61,247 bases of DNA, taken from NCBI GenBank assembly GCA_018334565.1, contig JAGXLU010000001.1, positions 1 through 61,247 on the forward strand. Reading direction: 5' to 3'. The notes under the pieces were generated by a model. It made no database searches. It had not been told where the DNA came from and worked only from the letters and a program-made list of their open reading frames with translations. This document shows positions 18,659 through 28,987 of this stretch, piece by piece (within the stretch, counting starts at the first letter, position 1; each line of letters begins with the position of its first letter). The position numbers were made by a program, and so were the translations under genes. Origin of the DNA: Halanaerobiales bacterium (GTDB lineage: Bacteria > Bacillota > Halanaerobiia > Halanaerobiales > M55B127).

Positions 18659-20668
18659 CTATAAGGATCTTTCTATCTCCTTATATCTATATATTTCTAA
18701 AATATCTCCTATCTTTATATCATTATAATCGTCGATACCAATCCCACATTCATAACCTTCTTTTACCATTCTTACATCATCTTCAAAACGCTTTAATGAA
18801 CTTATACTACCTTCGTGAACAACAACACCATTTCTGATCAGTCTTACATAATCATTTCTGTTAACTTCTCCTTCTTTTACATAAGAACCCGCAATTATAC
18901 CCACATCAGGTACTTTAAAGGTATCTCTTACTTCCACTCTACCGACTATTAACTCTTTATATTCAGGTTCGAGTAATCCCGACATAGCTTTTCTAATATC
19001 ATCTATTACTTTATAAATAACTCGATATGTTTTGATCTCAACTTTTTCTTTTTCAGCTGCCTTGCGAGCATTTGTACCTGGTCTAACATTAAAACCAATA
19101 ATTATTGCATTAGAAGCACTGGCTAAGTTAACGTCTGTTTCATTAATAGCACCGACCCCTGTATGAATTATATTTACGCTTACTTCGTCAGACTCTATAT
19201 TCAGCAAGGAACTTTTCAAGGCTGCAATTGATCCCTGTACATCTGCCTTGATTATTACATTTAATTCCTTAATTTCACCTTCCTGAATATTTCTATAAAG
19301 GTCTTCTAAGGAGACCTTGGAATCTTTTTTGAGCCTTTCTTCTTTGCGTTTTGCCTGTCTTTTATCAGCTAAATTTCTAGCCGTTTTTTCATCTTCCATA
19401 ACCCGCATATATTGACCCGCTTCAGGCACATCATTAAATCCTAAGACAATAACCGGAGTAGATGGTTTGGCTGTTTTGACTCTCTCGCCGTGTTCATCCA
19501 GTAAGGCTCTTACCCGTCCACTGATCATACCTGCTAAAATATTATCACCAATCTTTAGAGTGCCATTTTTGACAAGCACCGTTGCCACTGGTCCCCTGCC
19601 TCTATCTAGTTCAGATTCAATGATAACGCCATCTGCAATTCGGTCGGGGTTGGCTTTCAATTCTTCAACTTCAGCTACCAGTGTAACCATCTCCAAAAGT
19701 TCATCTATATTTTCACCTTTCAAAGCTGAAACAGATACACAGATCGTGTCACCACCCCATTCTTCTGGGACTAAACCATGTTCTGTTAACTCTTGTTTAA
19801 CCCGATCAGGTTGAGCATTTGCTTTATCTATCTTATTAACTGCTACAATAATCTGGATACCAGCTGCCTGGGCATGATTTATGGCCTCTATGGTCTGAGG
19901 CATAACACCATCATCAGCTGCTACCACCAGTATTACGATATCGGTCAGCTGGGCTCCCCTGGCCCTCATAGCAGTAAATGCTTCGTGTCCAGGTGTATCG
20001 ATAAAGGTAATTTTCTTATCTTTATATTCAGCTTGATAGGCACCAATATGTTGTGTTATGCCACCAGCTTCGCTTTCAGCTACTCTTGTTTCTCTTATCA
20101 TATCAAGTAGGGTTGTCTTCCCATGATCTACATGTCCCATAACAGTAACTATAGGAGGTCTGTTTTTAAGATCCTCCGGCTTGTCCACTATTTCATCTAA
20201 AATCAATTCACTATCTCTTTCTTCAATTTCATCATCTTCACTTATTTTAACTTCTAAACCCATTTCATCCTTTAAAATTTGTATCTCATCTTCATCAAGT
20301 GAGTAATTAACATTGGTCATTATCCCCAACTGCATCATCTCTTTAATTATCTTATTGGCAGGAATGTTAACTTTTTCTGAGAGGTCTCTAATCGAAATGC
20401 CCTCTCTGATCTTTAAATAATCTGCTTCAATATCTTTTTGGGGTTCTTTATCTTCTTCTATTTCTTGATCTATTTCATCTGTTTTAATCTCTTTCGCCAC
20501 TTTTTTATCTTCAGTTTTAATTACTTCTCTGACAAGTTCAGCTGTTTCATCTTCAATCGTGCTCATGTGACTGGTTACCTCGATCCCAAGGTCATTGAGA
20601 ATATCAACCAATTCTTTACTCTTCAAATCCAGTTTTTCAGCTAACTTATAGACTCTCATTTTACTCAA
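18659..20668 (-). CDS. infB: Translation initiation factor IF-2
   Basis: GTPase that places fMet-tRNA on the 30S subunit. TTG at 20668 gives a 669-residue protein starting [18 protein letters not shown] lies 8 nt upstream, and the longer frame would overlap nusA. It has two IF2_N modules joined by a short acidic linker, then the G domain with [20 protein letters not shown] and NKID, and C-terminal domains II to IV. The N-terminal region is short compared with enterobacterial IF-2. nusA ends 16 bp upstream; the ylxR and L7Ae-like genes usually found between them are absent. Confidence 0.96.
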   Translation of the reverse strand: MSKMRVYKLAEKLDLKSKELVDILNDLGIEVTSHMSTIEDETAELVREVIKTEDKKVAKEIKTDEIDQEIEEDKEPQKDIEADYLKIREGISIRDLSEKVNIPANKIIKEMMQLGIMTNVNYSLDEDEIQILKDEMGLEVKISEDDEIEERDSELILDEIVDKPEDLKNRPPIVTVMGHVDHGKTTLLDMIRETRVAESEAGGITQHIGAYQAEYKDKKITFIDTPGHEAFTAMRARGAQLTDIVILVVAADDGVMPQTIEAINHAQAAGIQIIVAVNKIDKANAQPDRVKQELTEHGLVPEEWGGDTICVSVSALKGENIDELLEMVTLVAEVEELKANPDRIADGVIIESELDRGRGPVATVLVKNGTLKIGDNILAGMISGRVRALLDEHGERVKTAKPSTPVIVLGFNDVPEAGQYMRVMEDEKTARNLADKRQAKRKEERLKKDSKVSLEDLYRNIQEGEIKELNVIIKADVQGSIAALKSSLLNIESDEVSVNIIHTGVGAINETDVNLASASNAIIIGFNVRPGTNARKAAEKEKVEIKTYRVIYKVIDDIRKAMSGLLEPEYKELIVGRVEVRDTFKVPDVGIIAGSYVKEGEVNRNDYVRLIRNGVVVHEGSISSLKRFEDDVRMVKEGYECGIGIDDYNDIKIGDILEIYRYKEIERSL

Positions 20669-20684
20669 ACTAACCACCTCCATA

Positions 20685-21833
20685 TTAAGTTTTTTGTTGT
20701 TCATCTGTTTGTTTTTCTTCAGTTTCTTCTATTGTTTTTTCATCTTTTTCTTCTAATTCTTCATTTCTTTCTCTTTCTTCTTCTTGCTTCTTTTGCATCT
20801 CTTCGAACTCTGATTCTTTTTTAATATCTATTTTCCAACCCGTTAATTTAGCCGCCAGCCTGGCATTTTGTCCCTCTTTGCCAATGGCTAAAGATAACTG
20901 AAAATCAGGCACTACCACTGTCGCACTCTGTTCTTGTTCATCAATAACAACAGCCTTTACTTCAGCCGGGTTAAGGGCATTTGAAACAAAATCTTCCGGA
21001 TTATCACTGTATTTAACAATATCTATTTTTTCTCCATCCAATTGTTCCACAACTGATTTAACACGCCTTCCCTGAGGACCAACACAAGCTCCCACAGGAT
21101 CAACCTTACTATCATAAGAAAAGACAGCAACTTTAGATCTAAAACCTGCCTCTCTTGCAACTGAACGTATTTCAACAATACCATCAAAAATCTCTGGAAC
21201 TTCTACCTCAAACAATCTTTTCAAAAGGGCCGGATGGGTTCTTGATACTAATATACGAGGACCTTTAGTAGTAGATGAAACCTCAACAACATAAAGTTTT
21301 AATCTAAAACCAACCTTGTATTGCTCTGTAGGTATCTGTTCTGATACCGGTAAAAGAGCCTCTGTTTTGCCCATATCAATAAGTACATTATCTTTATGGA
21401 ACCTCTGGATAGTACCTGTTATTATTTCTCCTTCTTTACGCTTATAATCTTCATAAAGAACATCTCTTTCAGCTTCTCTTATTCTCTGCATTACAACCTG
21501 TTTAGCGGTCTGGGCAGCAATCCTACCAAAATTATCTGGGGTTATTTCTACATCCACATATTCCTCCAATTCGACTTCGGAATCTATTTTTTTGGCATTT
21601 TCAAGTAATATTTCATAATTATCATTCTTAATCTCTTCCACCACTTTTTTTCTTGAAAAGACCATTACTTGGCCGGTTTCTTCATTTACCTCTACACTTA
21701 CATTTTCTTTTGAACCGAAATCTTTTTTATAGGCTGAAAGTAGGGCAGCCTCAATCGCTTCTAAAAGAACATCTTTCGCAATGCCCTTGTCCTTTTCTAT
21801 ATCATCAAGCGCCTTCAACAAGTCAAGATTCAT
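20685..21833 (-). CDS. nusA: Transcription termination/antitermination factor NusA
   Basis: RNA polymerase-associated factor for pausing, termination and antitermination. The 382-residue product has an N-terminal polymerase-binding domain, an S1 domain ([21 protein letters not shown]) and two KH domains ([34 protein letters not shown]). It ends in an acidic Glu/Lys tail and lacks the acidic repeats of proteobacterial NusA, as is normal in Firmicutes. It lies 22 bp after rimP. Confidence 0.97.
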   Translation of the reverse strand: MNLDLLKALDDIEKDKGIAKDVLLEAIEAALLSAYKKDFGSKENVSVEVNEETGQVMVFSRKKVVEEIKNDNYEILLENAKKIDSEVELEEYVDVEITPDNFGRIAAQTAKQVVMQRIREAERDVLYEDYKRKEGEIITGTIQRFHKDNVLIDMGKTEALLPVSEQIPTEQYKVGFRLKLYVVEVSSTTKGPRILVSRTHPALLKRLFEVEVPEIFDGIVEIRSVAREAGFRSKVAVFSYDSKVDPVGACVGPQGRRVKSVVEQLDGEKIDIVKYSDNPEDFVSNALNPAEVKAVVIDEQEQSATVVVPDFQLSLAIGKEGQNARLAAKLTGWKIDIKKESEFEEMQKKQEEERERNEELEEKDEKTIEETEEKQTDEQQKT

Positions 21834-21855
21834 TTTTTTCCTCCTTTAGATCCAG

Positions 21856-22329
21856 CTAGAAATTAAACTCTTCGTAAAGATTTGCCCTGGCAATATCTGA
21901 ATAATCTATTTCCATTTTTTTATCTGTATCCTTTAAATTTATGGTTACAACTTGATTTTTATCGATTCCAACTAATTTACCAATAAATACTTTTGTTCCG
22001 TTAATTTTTCTATATGTGCTAATCTTAATGCTCTCTCCACTAAATCTTTCATAATCTTTAATCTTTTTTAAAGGCCTCTCTAATCCTGGTGAAGATACCT
22101 CTAAAAAGTATTTTTTTTCAATGGGATCTACCTCATCAAGTTTTTGACTAATCAGCCTGCTCAGATTACTTAACTGATCTATAGTTAACTCACTTTGTTC
22201 ATTTTCAACAAAAATTCTTAAGATCCAGTTTTGCCCCTCTTTAATATACTCTATATCAACCAAATCTAAGTCATTTAATTTGACTATTGGTTTTATTATC
22301 TTTTTTAACTGATTAATCATTTTGCTCAT
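21856..22329 (-). CDS. rimP: Ribosome maturation factor RimP
   Basis: Needed for 30S subunit assembly. The 157-residue product shows LVDIEYIKEG, LRIFVE, the hallmark LEVSSPGLERPLK and a C-terminal SH3-like domain ending in DYSDIARANL. ATG at 22329 follows AGAGG by 8 nt. It is first in the rimP-nusA-infB run, just after the polC terminator. Confidence 0.96.
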   Translation of the reverse strand: MSKMINQLKKIIKPIVKLNDLDLVDIEYIKEGQNWILRIFVENEQSELTIDQLSNLSRLISQKLDEVDPIEKKYFLEVSSPGLERPLKKIKDYERFSGESIKISTYRKINGTKVFIGKLVGIDKNQVVTINLKDTDKKMEIDYSDIARANLYEEFNF

Positions 22330-22349
22330 TTTTTAAGCCTCTCTTTCAT

Positions 22350-22376
22350 AAATTAAAGAGTGGGCTCCCCCACTCC
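22350..22376 (-). terminator. Terminator after polC
   Basis: GAGTGGG and CCCACTC form a 7-bp stem around a GGAG loop (22358-22375), followed in the minus direction by TTTAATTT. It lies between polC and rimP, inside or just before the rimP leader. Confidence 0.72.
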
Positions 22377-22428
22377 TCAATAAATCAACATTTACCATAC
22401 TATAGCCTATCATAAATTGGAGTAATTT

Positions 22429-25400
22429 TCAAGAATTAGAAAAGAGAGATAACTGATTTCTATCTGGAATTCCCTCTAACGAACCATGTTCTTTCATGTT
22501 TTCAATTACAGTTTTGCTTAAACTTGTCCTATTTGTTAAATCTTCTATTGAAATAAATTCTCCCTTTTGCCTGGCTTGTATTATGCTTTCTGCAGCACTT
22601 GACCCCAGCCCATCCAAACAGATTAATGGAGGAACGAGTTTATCATTTACCTCAATGAATTTGTCCGTCTTAGAATTATATAAATCCACTCTTCCGAATT
22701 CAATACCTCTATACATAGCCTCTTTAACTACCTTTAAAATAGTCGATGTTTCTTTTTCCTTTGAAGTCAGCTTATCCTGCTTTTTTAACTTTTTGAGATA
22801 GTCTTCTACATAAGCTAGACCTTTATCAACAATCTGGGCATCAAAAGAACTAGCCTTTGTTGTAAAATATGTCATATAAAAAGCAGTTGGATAATGGACC
22901 TTAAAATATGCAATGCGATAAGCCATCATTACATAGGCTGCTGCATGAGCTTTGGGAAACATATACTTAATTTTTTTACAGGAGTTTATATACCACCCAG
23001 GTATATTGTTTTCTTTCATCATTTTTTCTGACTGTTTTTTTAGCCCCTTACCCTTTCTAACACTTTCCATAATATGAAAGGCATCTACCGGTTTTAGCCC
23101 CATTTCAACTAAGTAGTTCATTATATCATCTCTTACAGAAATCACCTCTGAAAGATCTGCTTTTTTGTTTTTAATCAGCTGGCGGGCATTGTTCAACCAA
23201 ACATCTGTTCCATGAGACAATCCACTGATGCGTAGTAGTTCAGCAAAACTCTTGGGCTCTGTTTCAATCAGCATTTGTCGGACAAAACTGGTGCCAAATT
23301 CGGGAATACCATAGGTCCCCACTGCTGAGTTAATTTGATCTTTATTTAAATTTAAACTTTCAATCGATGAAAATATCTGCATAGTTTTTTCATCATCAAG
23401 GGGGATAGATTCCGGATCAACTCCCGTTAAATCCTGCAGCATTCGAAGTGAGGTAGGATCATCATGACCTAAAAGATCCAGTTTTAAAATCCTTCCACTT
23501 ATTGAATGGTAATCAAAATGGGTGGTTCTAACTCTTGTATTTTGATCATTGGCAGGATGCTGGATTGGCGTAAAATCATAAACATCCATTTTTTTAGGAA
23601 CAACCATCAATCCACCCGGATGCTGCCCAGTAGTTTTCTTAACACCTGCACAACCATCTACCAGACGATTTATCTCTGCTCTTTTAACATCTATATCATT
23701 ATCATCAAGATAATTTTTAACGAAACCAAAGGCAGTCCTACTTGCAATTGTTGAAATAGTTCCCGCCCTAAAAACATAATCGCGTCCAAAAAATTTTTCT
23801 GTAACCTCATGAATCTTGTTTTGATATTCCCCGGAAAAATTCAAATCAATATCAGGTACCTTATCTCCTTCAAATCCCATAAAAACTTCAAAAGGAATAT
23901 CAAAACCATTTTTTTTATAATCTGTGTCACATTTCGGACATTTCTTATCTGGCAGATCGATACCCGTACTGTATTTTTTATCAGTAATCATTTCTACATT
24001 TTTACATTGAGGACAGCGATAATGAGGAGGAAGAGGATTCACCTCAGTAATTCCGCACATGGTGGCAACAAGCGAGGAACCAACTGAACCCCTTGAACCA
24101 ACTAAATATCCGTCTTTTAAAGACCTCTTAACAAGTTGATGTGCAATTAAATAAATCACTGAATAACCATTATCGATTATGGAAGTCAGTTCTTTTTTTA
24201 GGCGTTTTTCGATTAATTCTGTTAAATCATCCCCATAGAGATTTTTTGCTTTATTATAAGTCATTTCCTTTATCTGCTTATCTGCCCCCTCTATTTGGGG
24301 AGTATAGATTCCTTCCGGAATCGGTTTTATATTATCTATCATCTCATATATTTTATTAGGATTATCTATTACAATCTCTTCTGCTTGTTCATTATCAAAG
24401 TAATCAAATTCTTTTAACATTTCCTCAGTTGTTTTAAAATATAAAGGGGGTTGGTTATCATAATCACCATAACCCTGACCGGCCTGCAGTATTTTACGAT
24501 AAATCTCATCTTCAGGATTAAGGAAATGCACATCACCAGTGCCTACAACCAACTTATCATGCTCTTTTCCAAGTTCATATATCCTTTTGTTAATCTCTTT
24601 TAAGACCTCTTGATTATCTACTTGATCAGGTATCAAAAATTGATTATTGGCCAAAGGCTGAATTTCCAAAAAATCATAAAACTCTACAACCTCTTCAATC
24701 TCAGCTCTGCTCCTATTATTTAATAGATATTTAAAAAGCTGGCCTGATTCACAGGCAGAACCAATCAACAAATTATCACGTTCAGCCAGCAGTTCACTTT
24801 TTAATATTCTTGGCTTTCTGTAAAAATTATTAAGATGGGCCTGAGAAACTAATTTGTATATTGTCTTTAAACCCGCCTTGTTTTTAGCAAGGATAAGTGC
24901 ATGGTAAGGATGCATTTTTTTCCAGTTAATATTTTTAGCCAATTCATTTATATCTGTGATCTTATTTATCTTCTCTGCATCTCTTTCACCTAATAACTTC
25001 AAAAACAATTTAGCAGTTGCCCGGGCATCATCCAATGCCCTATGGTGGTTTTTTAACTCAATATCATAGTATTCAATAAGTGTCGATAGCTTATGTTTTT
25101 TAAGATCAGGTAGGACCGCCCTGGCCAAACTCAAGGTATCAATTCTGGTAATTTCATCATCTGTAAAATATTTATTCAAATCATCTCTGATAAAACTATA
25201 ATCAAAATCCATGTTATGCGCAATCAATGGCTTACCGTCAAAAAATTCAACAAAACTTTGAAAAACCTGGGCATAATCCGGAGCGTCTTTGACCATCTTA
25301 TCATCTATACCGGTTAAATTACTTATTTTGTTCGGAATGCTGATATCAGGCTTAACTAAAGAAGAAAAACTGTCAACAACTTCACCACCCTTAATTTTTA

Positions 25401-26598
25401 CAGCTCCTATTTCTATAATCTCATTTTGTATAGGATTCAGTCCTGTTGTCTCCAAATCGAAGACAACAAACTCTTCTTGATCAATATCACAGGTAGTCGG
25501 ATTAACCACAATCGGCTTGCCATTATCTATCAAATAAGCTTCTAGGCCAAAAATAATATCTACCCCATATTTTTTGCCAGTCTGATAGGCATCTGGATAT
25601 GCCTGCACAACACCATGGTCTGTTATTGCCAGGGCTTTATGGCCCCACTTTGAAGCTAGTTTTACAGCTTCTTTTACATCTACCGTAGCGTCCATTGCAC
25701 TCATCTGGGTATGAAGATGTAGTTCAATCCTTTTTTGAGTAGATTTATCCTGCCTCTTTTTTTTATACCCAATTTTATTGATAGCGTTGGCTATTAATAT
25801 CAAATCATTACTGTATTTATCGTATTGAATATCTCCTCTAATTAAAACTTTTAAATCTTTTTTTAACCGCAAACGCTTGTTTTTTTTCAAAAACACCTTG
25901 CAGGTTAGAGAATCCTCATAGTTAGTAATATGAAAAGTATGTAGATGTAAGTTCTTATTTATTTCTTTTTCATTTTGATCAAAGATTATTCCACTTGTTA
26001 TTACGTTTTTTTGAGCATTTGAAATCTCTTTTAATGGAACTTTTTGATCAGTATTCTTAATTCTACGTCCATAAATGATCTGTTTTTTTATTTTATCTTT
26101 AGCTTTTCTTTGTTTGCTTTTTTCGACTTTCTTTTTTGTAAAGCTGTTTTTTAAAGACTGATCATCTTTAAAAAAATCCCCATTTTCAATCGCAATATTC
26201 AGTTCTCTATCGAGGTAAAAATATAGTCTGTTCTTTAAAAAATTAATAAACCGGGTATTGTTAATTTTTTTAGCTGCTAATTTTGTTTCCAAAGAGATGA
26301 TCAATTGATCATCTTTTAAAAATAATTTTGCCCTATCAAACCAGGCCTTGCTGTAAGAAAATTTTTCATTTAATTCCCTGCTTAACTGTGGCCAGATCAT
26401 CTTGACTTCTTGTTTTAAAGTAATGTTAAAATCATAGTTGATAGAAAAACCCGGTAATAACTTTTTGATTTTATCACTAAGCTCTTCAATCTGATCCTCA
26501 TTATTTACAATAATTCTACAGCTTTTATTTTTTTTATCAACCATGATATATTTTATTTTATCTTTATATTTTTCTCCGGGCTGAATAACCTCAAACAC
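22429..26598 (-). CDS. polC: DNA polymerase III alpha subunit, Gram-positive PolC type
   Basis: Replicative polymerase with built-in proofreading; 1389 residues, close to the usual 1430. In order: an N-terminal region, an OB fold (about 200-275), a PHP domain (IELHLHTQMSAMDA near 291) split by a DEDDh exonuclease (VVFDLETTGLNP near 378; later AHNMDFDYSFI and HRALDDARAT), the second PHP half, a zinc-binding cluster (CPQC and CPKC), a polymerase core (PDIDLNFSGEYQ, YVFRAGTIST) and helix-hairpin-helix segments. GTG at 26598 lies 6 nt after GGAGG. It ends the uppS-to-polC run. Confidence 0.98.
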   Translation of the reverse strand: MFEVIQPGEKYKDKIKYIMVDKKNKSCRIIVNNEDQIEELSDKIKKLLPGFSINYDFNITLKQEVKMIWPQLSRELNEKFSYSKAWFDRAKLFLKDDQLIISLETKLAAKKINNTRFINFLKNRLYFYLDRELNIAIENGDFFKDDQSLKNSFTKKKVEKSKQRKAKDKIKKQIIYGRRIKNTDQKVPLKEISNAQKNVITSGIIFDQNEKEINKNLHLHTFHITNYEDSLTCKVFLKKNKRLRLKKDLKVLIRGDIQYDKYSNDLILIANAINKIGYKKKRQDKSTQKRIELHLHTQMSAMDATVDVKEAVKLASKWGHKALAITDHGVVQAYPDAYQTGKKYGVDIIFGLEAYLIDNGKPIVVNPTTCDIDQEEFVVFDLETTGLNPIQNEIIEIGAVKIKGGEVVDSFSSLVKPDISIPNKISNLTGIDDKMVKDAPDYAQVFQSFVEFFDGKPLIAHNMDFDYSFIRDDLNKYFTDDEITRIDTLSLARAVLPDLKKHKLSTLIEYYDIELKNHHRALDDARATAKLFLKLLGERDAEKINKITDINELAKNINWKKMHPYHALILAKNKAGLKTIYKLVSQAHLNNFYRKPRILKSELLAERDNLLIGSACESGQLFKYLLNNRSRAEIEEVVEFYDFLEIQPLANNQFLIPDQVDNQEVLKEINKRIYELGKEHDKLVVGTGDVHFLNPEDEIYRKILQAGQGYGDYDNQPPLYFKTTEEMLKEFDYFDNEQAEEIVIDNPNKIYEMIDNIKPIPEGIYTPQIEGADKQIKEMTYNKAKNLYGDDLTELIEKRLKKELTSIIDNGYSVIYLIAHQLVKRSLKDGYLVGSRGSVGSSLVATMCGITEVNPLPPHYRCPQCKNVEMITDKKYSTGIDLPDKKCPKCDTDYKKNGFDIPFEVFMGFEGDKVPDIDLNFSGEYQNKIHEVTEKFFGRDYVFRAGTISTIASRTAFGFVKNYLDDNDIDVKRAEINRLVDGCAGVKKTTGQHPGGLMVVPKKMDVYDFTPIQHPANDQNTRVRTTHFDYHSISGRILKLDLLGHDDPTSLRMLQDLTGVDPESIPLDDEKTMQIFSSIESLNLNKDQINSAVGTYGIPEFGTSFVRQMLIETEPKSFAELLRISGLSHGTDVWLNNARQLIKNKKADLSEVISVRDDIMNYLVEMGLKPVDAFHIMESVRKGKGLKKQSEKMMKENNIPGWYINSCKKIKYMFPKAHAAAYVMMAYRIAYFKVHYPTAFYMTYFTTKASSFDAQIVDKGLAYVEDYLKKLKKQDKLTSKEKETSTILKVVKEAMYRGIEFGRVDLYNSKTDKFIEVNDKLVPPLICLDGLGSSAAESIIQARQKGEFISIEDLTNRTSLSKTVIENMKEHGSLEGIPDRNQLSLFSNS

Positions 26599-26622
26599 TT
26601 GATCCCTCCTAAAACATACAAC

Positions 26623-27261
26623 TTATTTATCTGTAATATTACTAAAAATTGTCTTGAGAATATCTAAATACATCTTGCTTCTGGATTTAACACCCTTAAT
26701 AAAACCCATCTTCTCTTCTTTCATTACGTGTGTTAAATCTTTTAAATCAACCTTTTTTACCCTTTTATCATCTTTGAAATACTTATTTAAGGCCACTTCC
26801 ACCCCAAAACCTCGTTCAGCCAGATTTTTAACCTTAAGAAGTTCTGACATTTTTATAGCCCTTTGCCCAGATAGTTTTGGTGAGACAATCTGAGCTAAAT
26901 CTGTGAGACCTCGCCCGCTTTTAAAAACCCCAATTGTCATATCTGCTTCATCTGTAACAAGGGGGTTAATGAGCTTATATATGTGTTGTTTGTTTAAACC
27001 TATTAAATCTCCATCCAAAAGAACAATAATATCTGTTTCAATCTCTGATATTCCTTTTTGCAAAGCAGCCCCTTTACCTTTATTGACATCAAGTTTATAT
27101 ATACGAGCTTTCCTTTTATCAGCTTCCTGGTAGGTGTTATCCTGAGAACCATCATCAACTACTATGACTTCATCGATTAAAGAGGTGTTATTTAAAACAT
27201 CAATGATATCACCAATGGTCTTTTCTTCATTATAAGCGGGTATCAAAGCCTTTATTATCAT
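26623..27261 (-). CDS. Family 2 glycosyltransferase
   Basis: A 212-residue GT-A fold glycosyltransferase without clear membrane segments. It has IPAYNEEKTIGDIIDVL, VIVVDDGSQDNT and the DXD-like LLDGDLIGL, then GRGLTDLAQIVSPKLSGQRA. The N-terminal half resembles dolichyl-phosphate-mannose synthases and glucosyl-3-phosphoglycerate synthases; the exact sugar donor and acceptor cannot be told. It sits between proS (14 bp) and polC (24 bp) and is almost certainly co-transcribed. Confidence 0.85.
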   Translation of the reverse strand: MIIKALIPAYNEEKTIGDIIDVLNNTSLIDEVIVVDDGSQDNTYQEADKRKARIYKLDVNKGKGAALQKGISEIETDIIVLLDGDLIGLNKQHIYKLINPLVTDEADMTIGVFKSGRGLTDLAQIVSPKLSGQRAIKMSELLKVKNLAERGFGVEVALNKYFKDDKRVKKVDLKDLTHVMKEEKMGFIKGVKSRSKMYLDILKTIFSNITDK

Positions 27262-27275
27262 CGGGACACTCCCCT

Positions 27276-28985
27276 TTATTTTAATTCAGAGAGAAACTTT
27301 TTAATTTCAATCTTGTAGTTATCTAGAGAAATTTCATAATCCTGGCCGGTCTGTCTGTTATGGAGTTCTATGACATTATTTTGTAGTGAGCGGCTGCCTA
27401 ATGTAATCCTCAATGGGATTCCAATTAAATCAGCATCATTAAATTTAACCCCCGCCCTTTCCAATCTGTCATCTATAAGTACCTCAACATCCATTTTTTT
27501 AAAATATTCATAGATGTTTTTAGCTGTTTTTTGAACCTCTTCATTGTTACCTAAAGGTAGAATTATTATCTGATAAGGTGCGATAGATTTGGACCAAATA
27601 ATACCATTTTGATCATTACTCTGTTCTATAGCAGCGGCAACAATACGAGTAACACCAATCCCATAACTACCCATAACTACTGGCTGTTCTCGACCATTTT
27701 CATCAAGATATGTTGCTCCCATACTCTCACTATATTTTGTGCCGAGTTTAAAAATATGACCTAACTCTATACCGGATTTAATTTTTAGATGACCTTTATC
27801 ACATTCAGGACAGCAGTCACCTTGTTGGACTGTTCTTAAATCATGATAATCATCTACAGCAAAATCTCTACCCGGATTTATATTCTTAAAATGTTTATCA
27901 ACTATATTTGCTCCGCAGACCACATTTCTTAAATATTTTACTCTCTGATCGGCAATTATTTGATATTCTTCAATTCCAAGTGGTCCAATAAAACCGGCTT
28001 TTACGTTAAACACTTCAAAAATATCTTCTTCTTCAGCTGGTTCTATGGTTGTCGCTTGTAAAAAGTTAGCCAGTTTAACTTCATTTAACTGATCATCACC
28101 CCTAACTAAAACTACAATCAGCTGATCATCTACCTTCATTAACATGGTCTTGATCATTTGTGAACCATCTATATTAAGGAAATTTTCCAGCCCTTGTATG
28201 GTCTTGATATCAGGTGTGTCAATTAGCTTTTTTTTCTTTATATCTTGACTTACAGTCTGCTTTGCAAGATAGGAACCCGCCAATTCAATATTAGCAGCAT
28301 AATCACAGTTATCACAGAGTACTATATCATCCTCACCTGCCTCAGCAATTAAAACAAATTCATGTGAATCTTTGCCGCCCATTGCCCCTGAATCTGCCTC
28401 TACTATGTGTGTTTTTAAACCCAAACGGTCAAAAATCTTCACATAAGCATCATACATTTCCTGGTAGCTCTTATCCAGACCTGAATAATCTTCATCCATA
28501 CTGTAGGCATCTTTCATAATAAACTCTCTACTCCGCATCACTCCAAAACGAGGTCTGATTTCATCACGCACCTTGGTTTGAATTTGATATAGGTTTAAAG
28601 GCAAATCCTTATATGATCTCAATTCATCTTTGATTAAATCAGTAATTACTTCTTCATGTGTAGGACCCAAACAGTATTCATGTTCTTTTCTATCTTTAAA
28701 TCTGATCATGATTGGGCCAAACTTTTCCCAACGGTTAGAGTCCTGCCAGATCTTGGAGGTCTGCATTACAGGAAGTAGAACTTCCTGAGAAGATGTTTTG
28801 TCCATCTCTTCTCGAATAATTTTCTCTATCTTTTTTATAACTTTATAGCCCAGGGGTAAATAAGAAAAAATACCAGGACTTAATTTCCTCATTAAACCTG
28901 CCCTTAACATCAGCTGATGACTTTTTATTTCAGCTTCTGCAGGTGTTTCTTTTAATGTTGGTAGATATAATTTTGACATGCGCAT
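27276..28985 (-). CDS. proS: Prolyl-tRNA synthetase
   Basis: Class II aminoacyl-tRNA synthetase; 569 residues, the bacterial form with an editing insertion. It shows the start SKLYLPTLKETPAEAEIKS, motif 2 REFIMKDAYSMDEDYSG, the editing (YbaK-like) domain in the middle, motif 3 MGSYGIGVTRIVAAAIEQ, and a C-terminal anticodon-binding domain. ATG at 28985 lies 9 nt after AGGAG, and a second ATG two codons later is possible. ispG ends 2 bp upstream. Confidence 0.97.
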   Translation of the reverse strand: MRMSKLYLPTLKETPAEAEIKSHQLMLRAGLMRKLSPGIFSYLPLGYKVIKKIEKIIREEMDKTSSQEVLLPVMQTSKIWQDSNRWEKFGPIMIRFKDRKEHEYCLGPTHEEVITDLIKDELRSYKDLPLNLYQIQTKVRDEIRPRFGVMRSREFIMKDAYSMDEDYSGLDKSYQEMYDAYVKIFDRLGLKTHIVEADSGAMGGKDSHEFVLIAEAGEDDIVLCDNCDYAANIELAGSYLAKQTVSQDIKKKKLIDTPDIKTIQGLENFLNIDGSQMIKTMLMKVDDQLIVVLVRGDDQLNEVKLANFLQATTIEPAEEEDIFEVFNVKAGFIGPLGIEEYQIIADQRVKYLRNVVCGANIVDKHFKNINPGRDFAVDDYHDLRTVQQGDCCPECDKGHLKIKSGIELGHIFKLGTKYSESMGATYLDENGREQPVVMGSYGIGVTRIVAAAIEQSNDQNGIIWSKSIAPYQIIILPLGNNEEVQKTAKNIYEYFKKMDVEVLIDDRLERAGVKFNDADLIGIPLRITLGSRSLQNNVIELHNRQTGQDYEISLDNYKIEIKKFLSELK

Positions 28986-28987
28986 TC

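Noticed and set aside
20669-20704. infB beginning inside nusA
   Set aside because: TTG at 20668 has GGAGG at 8 nt and gives the usual MSKxRVYxLA start; the longer frame has none and overlaps nusA.
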